Assembly (NCBI GenBank): GCA_016866235.1 | Contig: VGMW01000002.1 | Location: forward strand, 496,001-560,000 | DNA from: Bacteroidota bacterium | GTDB lineage: Bacteria > Bacteroidota > Bacteroidia > Cytophagales > Cyclobacteriaceae | Reading direction: 5' to 3' | DNA length: 64,000 nucleotides | Shown: positions 57,689 through 64,000 of the stretch, one piece after another | Position numbering within the stretch: position 1 is the stretch's first letter | Layout: every line of letters begins with the position of its first letter | The notes under the pieces: generated by a model | What the model was told of the DNA's origin: nothing | Seen by the model: only the letters and a program-made list of their open reading frames with translations | Database searches by the model: none | Program-made: the position numbers and the translations under genes

Positions 57689-58474
57689 CTAGATGGAACC
57701 GGTTCTTCCTCCGTCTACCGGAATACTTGTGCCATTAACATAACCCGCTGCTGGTGAAGCGAGAAAGGCAATCATCGCTGCAACTTCATGAGGTTCAGAT
57801 ATTCTTTTGGCAGGAACTTCCATCATCATTTCATATTTAACCGTTTCGATTGTCTTTTGCTGTTTTTCTGCACGGCTCTTGATCACCTGCATCAAACGCG
57901 GCGTCATGGTTGAACCTGGAAGAACATTGTTTACGGTGATTCCAAATGGACCAAGTTCAAGGCTAAGGGTCTTAGCCCAGCTGGCCATGGCTCCTCTGAT
58001 GGTGTTCGAAACGCCTAGCCCTGCAATCGGTATTTTAACGGAGGTGGAAATAACATTGATGATTCGGCCGTATTGTGCTGCTTTCATAAAAGGTGCAACA
58101 AGTTGCGTCAGTGTTTGGGCAGATCCGAGATGACTTTTAAAGGCCGATTCAAAATCATGAATCGAAGCGTCCAGTGCCGTTCCCGGGGTTGGTCCACCGG
58201 TATTGTTGATGAGGATATGGTAATGACCATTTCTTACTGTGTCACCCAACACACTGGATAAAGATTCAGGTACGGAAAGGTCACCCACCAGCATCTTGTG
58301 CATTTGGGTGCCCTCGTTTGCGAGACTTGGCAGGGTCTGTTTCAATTTTTCTTCATTGCGCGCAAGGAGCGTTACATTGGCGCCAAGCAGTGCAAGTTCA
58401 AGTGCGCTGGCCAATCCAATGCCCCCTGTGCTTCCGCACACAAGGGCATTTTTTCCCTTCAAATCAAGATTCAT
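57689..58474 (-). CDS. Atypical short-chain dehydrogenase/reductase
   Basis: SDR-fold protein, 261 residues. The cofactor loop GSTGGIGLASALEL, NNTGG and the C-terminal NGTSIPVDGG are typical. The active site is not: where SDRs have YxxxK after the serine strand (ISTSVKIPIAGLG), this one reads VSNTIRGAMASWAK, with no tyrosine or lysine at those places. I recall a BKR-like SDR subgroup noted for lacking a proper catalytic tetrad. It is first in a transcript with the aminomuconate-semialdehyde dehydrogenase; its step in the pathway is unknown. Confidence 0.85.
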   Translation of the reverse strand: MNLDLKGKNALVCGSTGGIGLASALELALLGANVTLLARNEEKLKQTLPSLANEGTQMHKMLVGDLSVPESLSSVLGDTVRNGHYHILINNTGGPTPGTALDASIHDFESAFKSHLGSAQTLTQLVAPFMKAAQYGRIINVISTSVKIPIAGLGVSNTIRGAMASWAKTLSLELGPFGITVNNVLPGSTMTPRLMQVIKSRAEKQQKTIETVKYEMMMEVPAKRISEPHEVAAMIAFLASPAAGYVNGTSIPVDGGRTGSI

Positions 58475-58526
58475 GGTAGTGCTATTTTCAGACCTAGGTC
58501 CTTATTTCTATGTGTGACAAGTATAG

Positions 58527-58534
58527 TAACTTTG
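58527..58534 (+). promoter_or_regulatory. Predicted -7 element for the HAAO-kynureninase-KMO operon
   Basis: TAACTTTG matches TAnnTTTG fully. The start point would be near 58541, just where an inverted repeat begins. No clear -33 TTG. Confidence 0.5.
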
Positions 58535-58539
58535 ACCGC

Positions 58540-58559
58540 CTTTCGGAAATACCCGAAAG
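58540..58559. promoter_or_regulatory. 7-6-7 inverted repeat, candidate operator of the kynurenine operon
   Basis: CTTTCGG-AAATAC-CCGAAAG, seven-base perfect arms, lies directly downstream of the predicted -7 element and 36 bases before the HAAO ATG. The position suits an operator or a 5' leader hairpin. Binding protein unknown. Confidence 0.45.
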
Positions 58560-58595
58560 CCCTCACGCGCTATTGAAATCATAAAATTTTCTCTT

Positions 58596-59126
58596 ATGGC
58601 CATCAGAAGACCTTTCAACCTCAAACAATGGATCAACGACAACCGTGATTTATTGAAACCTCCTGTGGGCAATAAAAATCTTTATGCCGATGCCGGGGAT
58701 TACATTGTTATGATTGTCGGCGGGCCCAATGCAAGAAAGGATTATCATTTTAATGAGACGGAAGAATTGTTTTACCAGCTTGAAGGATCCATAAAGGTCA
58801 CCATTCAGGAGGAGGGTAAGCCGGTTGAAATCGTAATAAATGAAGGAGAGATGTTTTTACTTCCAGCTCGTGTTCCACATCGTCCGGAACGGCCGGCAGG
58901 TACAGTTGGTTTGGTAATCGAATGCAAAAGACCTGAGCAGGAGGTTTTGGATGGTTTGATGTGGTTCTGTGAAAAGTGTAACCATCCTCTACACGAATAC
59001 CGATTTCACCTGGACAACATTGAAAAAGATTTTATTCCTCGTTTCCGAGAGTTTTATCGCTCTGAAAAATATCGAACCTGCAGCAGTTGCGGTCACGTGA
59101 TGGAGGCTGACAAGCGTTTCGTTTAG
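58596..59126 (+). CDS. 3-Hydroxyanthranilate 3,4-dioxygenase
   Basis: Non-heme iron enzyme that opens 3-hydroxyanthranilate to 2-amino-3-carboxymuconate semialdehyde. In this 176-residue cupin the iron ligands are His51, Glu57 (HFNETEELFY) and His95 (ARVPHRPER, with substrate-binding Arg99), the same numbers as in the Cupriavidus enzyme. The C-terminal CEKC and CSSC pairs form the rubredoxin-like iron site of bacterial members. First gene of a tight operon with kynureninase and KMO. Confidence 0.95.
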   Translation: MAIRRPFNLKQWINDNRDLLKPPVGNKNLYADAGDYIVMIVGGPNARKDYHFNETEELFYQLEGSIKVTIQEEGKPVEIVINEGEMFLLPARVPHRPERPAGTVGLVIECKRPEQEVLDGLMWFCEKCNHPLHEYRFHLDNIEKDFIPRFREFYRSEKYRTCSSCGHVMEADKRFV

Positions 59127-59138
59127 TTTTTCAATAAA

Positions 59139-60413
59139 ATGATTTTTCAGGACAACATAGGGTTTGCCAAGCGTGCAGACCGAAACGATCCATTAAAGAA
59201 GTTTAGGAAGCAGTTTTTATTTCCGAGGCATAAGGGTAAACCGGTGATTTATTTTACCGGAAATTCACTGGGTCTACAGCCCGCTTCCGTGTCTGAATTT
59301 GTTCATACCGAACTCAACGACTGGGCTTCCCTCGGCGTAGAGGGTCATTTCAACGCCAGGCGGCCATGGATGCCATACCATAAGTTTTCCAAAAAATCTT
59401 TGGCAAGGATAGTGGGTGCAAAGTCATCGGAAGTTGTTGCCATGAATCAGCTTTCAGTCAATCTGCATTTACTGATGGTTTCTTTTTATCGACCCGATAA
59501 AAAGCGATTTAAAATTCTAATTGAGGATGGTGCCTTTCCGTCGGATCGGTATGCGGTGGAGTCACAAATGAAATTTCATGGAATTGATCCTGCGACTGCG
59601 CTCATAGAATTGAAGCCAAGAAAAAATGAAGTAATTCTGAGAACGGAGGATATTTTATCTGCAATTGAAAATGCCGGAGAAAGTCTTGCGCTGGTGTTGT
59701 TGGGCGCAGTTCAATATTATACAGGCCAGTTTTTTGAAATAGAACTCATAACTGCTGCCACCCATATGGTTGGTGCTGTGGCAGGATTTGACCTTGCCCA
59801 TGCCGCCGGCAATGTGCCGTTGAACCTCCATAGAGATGGTGTGGATTTCGCTGTTTGGTGCGGATACAAATACCTGAATTCCGGACCAGGTGCGATCGCG
59901 GGAATTTTCGTGCATGAGCGTCACAGTAAAAATTTCACTTTGCCCAGATTTTCGGGTTGGTGGGGTCATGACGAAAAGAAAAGATTCAAGATGGAGAAAA
60001 CCTATGTGCCCATGACGGGGGCAGACGGCTGGCAGCTTTCTAATTTTCCTGTCCTAGCAGGTGCAGCTCAACTGGCTTCCTTAAAAGTTTTTGATCAAGC
60101 CGGCATGGTACGGCTCAGGAAAAAGAGTGTTGCTCTTACCGGTTATCTTGAATTTTTGTTGTTGTGTACAGATGGTTACGGCGAAAAATTCAGACTGCTT
60201 ACGCCGGATGATCCAGACCAGCGTGGTTGCCAGCTCTCCATTGAGGTATTTAAGAATGGTATAAAATGTTTTCGACAGCTTACCAGAGAAGGTGTGGTGG
60301 CCGATTGGCGTGTGCCTTCTGTGATCAGGGTGGCGCCTGTTCCCTTGTACAATTCTTTTGAAGATGTATTTCGGTTCGTTGGAATTTTCAGAAAGGCACT
60401 TGAGAAAATTTAA
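59139..60413 (+). CDS. kynU: Kynureninase
   Basis: PLP enzyme that cuts (3-hydroxy)kynurenine to (3-hydroxy)anthranilate and alanine. The 424 residues include FTGNSLGLQP, GHFNARRPWMPYHK, the AHAAGNVPL aspartate/histidine region and the PLP-binding lysine near 244 in WCGYKYLNSGPGAIAG. It starts 12 bases after HAAO and ends 5 bases before KMO. Confidence 0.95.
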   Translation: MIFQDNIGFAKRADRNDPLKKFRKQFLFPRHKGKPVIYFTGNSLGLQPASVSEFVHTELNDWASLGVEGHFNARRPWMPYHKFSKKSLARIVGAKSSEVVAMNQLSVNLHLLMVSFYRPDKKRFKILIEDGAFPSDRYAVESQMKFHGIDPATALIELKPRKNEVILRTEDILSAIENAGESLALVLLGAVQYYTGQFFEIELITAATHMVGAVAGFDLAHAAGNVPLNLHRDGVDFAVWCGYKYLNSGPGAIAGIFVHERHSKNFTLPRFSGWWGHDEKKRFKMEKTYVPMTGADGWQLSNFPVLAGAAQLASLKVFDQAGMVRLRKKSVALTGYLEFLLLCTDGYGEKFRLLTPDDPDQRGCQLSIEVFKNGIKCFRQLTREGVVADWRVPSVIRVAPVPLYNSFEDVFRFVGIFRKALEKI

Positions 60414-60418
60414 AATGT

Positions 60419-61753
60419 ATGCGTGAGATTGCTGTTGCCGGTGCAGGACTGGTTGGTTCCATGCTCTCTGTCTTTCTGGCAAGAAGGGGTTATAAGGTCA
60501 CGATTTTTGAACGACGAGCGGACTTTCGAAAGTCTGGCGGCTATGGCGGCCGTTCAATAAACCTGGCCCTGAGCAGCAGAGGACTACGTGCGTTGGCTTT
60601 GCTCGGATTGGATGGCAAAATGCGGGAGAAGGCCTTACCGATGTATGGCCGTAGAATTCATCCTGTTGCAGGGTCAGAAGGTTATATGCCTTATGGCAAG
60701 GAGGGACAATGTATTTATTCGGTTTCCAGAAGTGCTTTGAATCAGGTTGTATTGGATGCAGCGGAGGAGGCTGGCGTTCAAGTTTTTTTTAATTCTAAAA
60801 TTCAGCAGGTTGATCTGAAGGAAACACAACTACAGGTTTCTGTGGATGGGGGTCCAACCCGTGTGATCAAGCCGGATTACCTCATTGGATCCGATGGTGC
60901 CTATTCAGCGGTTCGTGCGGCTTTCCTTCAATCGGATCGATTTAATTTTTCTCAGGATTACATCGAGCATGGTTACAAGGAGTTGAGTATTCCGGCATCG
61001 GCAAACGGCCAATTCCAACTTAAGCAGGATGCGCTGCACATCTGGCCACGGGAAAGTTTTATGATGATTGCCTTGCCCAACCCAGATGCTTCCTTTACCT
61101 GCACACTTTTTTTCCCGTTTGAAGGAGCCACCTCTTTTGCAGGTTTAAAAACTAGTGACCAGGTAAAATCTTTCTTTGAGAAAACATTTCCGGACGCACT
61201 TCAGTTGATGCCTGATTTACTCAATGAATTCCATGAAAATCCCTCGTCTTCCCTTGTAACGGTGAAGTGTTATCCATGGGTGAAGAATAGAACATTGTTG
61301 ATTGGGGACGCCGCTCATGCGATTGTTCCATTTTACGGACAGGGAATGAATGCAGGATTTGAAGACTGCCGAATCTTCAACGAATTGCTCGAGTATTTTA
61401 AGGATGATTGGGAAATGGTATTGCCCGAATTCCAACGCTTACGAAAACCTAATGCAGATGCGGTTGCCCGATTGGCATTAGATAATTTCATTGAGATGCG
61501 GGATCTTGTTTCCGACCCCGTATTTCAACTTCAAAAGAAAATTGAATCGCGAATCCATGAGTTGTATCCTGAACGCTGGACACCACTTTACTCTATGGTA
61601 ACCTTCAGTGATGACATCAACTACGCTGATGCTTATCAAACCGGCCAACGGCAGAAACAAATTATGGCAAAGGTTTTATCACAGCCGGAAATTGCCAAAA
61701 ACTGGGAAAAATTAGACTTTCTCTCGATTGCTGAGCAACTTCAAACTCCATAA
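60419..61753 (+). CDS. kmo: Kynurenine 3-monooxygenase
   Basis: FAD/NADPH hydroxylase converting kynurenine to 3-hydroxykynurenine. The 444 residues have the FAD motif VAGAGLVGSMLSVFLARRG, the family motif GGYGGRSINLALSSRG, the DG motif (LIGSDGAYSAVR) and GDAAHAIVPFYGQGMNAGFEDC. The C-terminal half has the amphipathic region that associates with membranes in some members. The start is ATG 60419; an ATG four bases upstream in another frame stops at once. Last gene of the operon. Confidence 0.95.
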   Translation: MREIAVAGAGLVGSMLSVFLARRGYKVTIFERRADFRKSGGYGGRSINLALSSRGLRALALLGLDGKMREKALPMYGRRIHPVAGSEGYMPYGKEGQCIYSVSRSALNQVVLDAAEEAGVQVFFNSKIQQVDLKETQLQVSVDGGPTRVIKPDYLIGSDGAYSAVRAAFLQSDRFNFSQDYIEHGYKELSIPASANGQFQLKQDALHIWPRESFMMIALPNPDASFTCTLFFPFEGATSFAGLKTSDQVKSFFEKTFPDALQLMPDLLNEFHENPSSSLVTVKCYPWVKNRTLLIGDAAHAIVPFYGQGMNAGFEDCRIFNELLEYFKDDWEMVLPEFQRLRKPNADAVARLALDNFIEMRDLVSDPVFQLQKKIESRIHELYPERWTPLYSMVTFSDDINYADAYQTGQRQKQIMAKVLSQPEIAKNWEKLDFLSIAEQLQTP

Positions 61754-61835
61754 AAGCACAACACTATACCTGTTCGTATAAGTCTTCTTTAGAACTAACG
61801 ATTGTTAATCAAAAAAATTTTTTTGAGTATTTCTT

Positions 61836-61866
61836 TTGAAATCAAGTAAGGCACACCTTACGTTTG
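61836..61866 (+). promoter_or_regulatory. Promoter of the metYX transcript
   Basis: TTG at 61836-61838, a 20-base spacer, and TACGTTTG at 61859-61866: both Bacteroidota promoter elements at the right distance. It is the best-formed promoter in the window and lies 35 bases before the SAM riboswitch. Confidence 0.75.
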
Positions 61867-61900
61867 CATCAGCATAGTCGAACAGCACATCGCTGAAACG

Positions 61901-62018
61901 ATTTATAAAGAAGCGCGGAGAGACAGGCTCTACGAAGCGCTAGCAACCTGGCCCCAACAAGGAAAAGGTGCTAAATCCTGATCCCAAGCCCGGAAAGTCC
62001 GGGAGGGAAAATATAAAC
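61901..62018 (+). promoter_or_regulatory. SAM-I (S-box) riboswitch
   Basis: Senses S-adenosylmethionine to control methionine genes. The core is plain: GGAGAGACAGGCTC (61917-61930), TACGAAGC, AGCAACC (61942-61948) and AAGGTGCTAAATCCTG (61965-61980). P2 is GCGC / GCGC around the K-turn segment. P4 is TCCC / GGGA around the CCCGGA / TCCGGG hairpin. P1 can form between TTTATA (61902-61907) and TATAAA (62012-62017). It precedes metY and metX, whose products make homocysteine. I see no terminator stem with a T-run before the start codon, so control may act on translation or by another route. Confidence 0.92.
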
Positions 62019-63543
<1,525 letters not shown>

Positions 63544-63544
<1 letters not shown>

Positions 63545-64000
63545 TGTCCGGACAGACAAACCTTTTTCATCACCGTAAGCCTTTTACGCTGGAATCCGGT
63601 GAAATACTTCCCGAGTTCTCCCTGCAGTATACCACTGCTGGGAGCCTCAGGGAGGACCGCTCCAATGTGGTTTGGGTTTGTCATGCCTTAACCGGAAATG
63701 CAGACGCCACCACCTGGTGGTCTGGACTCTTTGGACCAGATGGGGCTTACGACTTGAAAAAATATTTTGTCGTGTGCGCCAATGTATTGGGTGGTTGTTA
63801 CGGATCCACTGGTCCGTTATCCATTGCACCAGATTCTAATCAACCTTGGTTTCACCGTTTCCCAAAGGTTACTGTTCGTGATGCCGTAAGTGCATTCGAT
63901 TTGCTTCGGAAGGAGCTGAACCTTCCAAAGGTGCATACGCTGATCGGCGGTTCACTGGGCGGACAGCAGGTGCTGGAATGGGCGCTACTTGTTCCGGAGG
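63544..64000 (+). CDS. metX: Homoserine O-acetyltransferase (partial, 3' end outside window)
   Basis: Acetylates homoserine with acetyl-CoA, the step before MetY. The 152 codons in the window match the MetX alpha/beta-hydrolase fold: LPEFSLQYTTAG, VVWVCHALTGNADA, NVLGGCYGSTGPLS and the nucleophile elbow LIGGSLGGQQVLEW with the catalytic serine. The last two catalytic residues (Asp, His) lie beyond the edge. Start ATG overlaps the metY stop. Confidence 0.95.

Noticed and set aside
61808-61826. A/T run as a terminator after kmo
   Set aside because: Self-complementary A and T tract with no GC stem; it lies just upstream of the metYX promoter and is more likely an UP-like or spacer region.

Overview
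The window looks like chromosomal DNA of a Bacteroidota bacterium, probably Cytophagales-like. The evidence is a 2,399-residue SprA (outer-membrane channel of the type IX secretion system, T9SS), a PorP/SprF-family protein next to a giant surface protein with a gliding-motility-type C-terminal sorting domain, Bacteroidota-only families (DUF4837, OmpL-like porin, CarboxypepD_reg-like), TAnnTTTG promoter elements and few Shine-Dalgarno sites. I see no rRNA, tRNA, insertion sequence, prophage or CRISPR array. Both window edges cut genes: ppk1 on the left and metX on the right.

Layout. 1-3775: ppk1 (partial) behind gyrB. 3929-6284: a fused ethanolamine ammonia-lyase (EutB-EutC) with a Tat/lipoprotein-like export signal. 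6269-17699: leftward run maeB-ruvA-sprA-gcvH-lipA. 17809-22011: leftward run tatA-gatA-lytic transglycosylase-DUF4837. 22166-25690: carboxypeptidase-regulatory-like protein, a structured gene-free stretch, hsp20, ALDH7-type aldehyde dehydrogenase and a lone response regulator. 25675-36188: helical-repeat protein of unknown role, M14-like deacylase, porP/sprF-like gene, 1,726-residue surface protein and acyl-CoA carboxylase beta. 36245-48112: ppx, OmpL-like porin, Ldh-family oxidoreductase, small barrel protein, divIC, DUF885 lipoprotein, ribD, prmC, a copper-monooxygenase-like lipoprotein with a cytochrome-like N-terminus, and leuS. 48238-52033: cob(I)alamin adenosyltransferase, penicillin-acylase-family hydrolase, small membrane protein and dtd. 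52035-61753: tryptophan/kynurenine catabolism (glutaryl-CoA dehydrogenase, tryptophan dioxygenase, aminomuconate-semialdehyde dehydrogenase, atypical SDR, HAAO, kynureninase, KMO). 61836-64000: a well-formed promoter, a SAM-I riboswitch, a long structured leader, then metY and metX.

How the genes fit together. The kynurenine genes would take tryptophan through kynurenine, 3-hydroxykynurenine and 3-hydroxyanthranilate towards 2-aminomuconate, and glutaryl-CoA dehydrogenase would serve the lower tryptophan/lysine route, which ALDH7 also feeds. Formamidase, ACMS decarboxylase and aminomuconate deaminase are not visible here. MetY and MetX make homocysteine from homoserine under SAM control. Cobalamin-linked functions recur but are scattered: EutBC, the adenosyltransferase, and carboxylase beta, whose product normally needs methylmalonyl-CoA mutase.

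Most unusual points: the exported-looking EutBC fusion; the cytochrome-like/copper-monooxygenase lipoprotein; the roughly 200-nt leader after the SAM riboswitch, with cobalamin-riboswitch-like fragments and a nine-codon open frame; the structured gene-free stretch before hsp20; and the fact that all ten tail-to-tail gene pairs abut or overlap, leaving no room for terminators between them.
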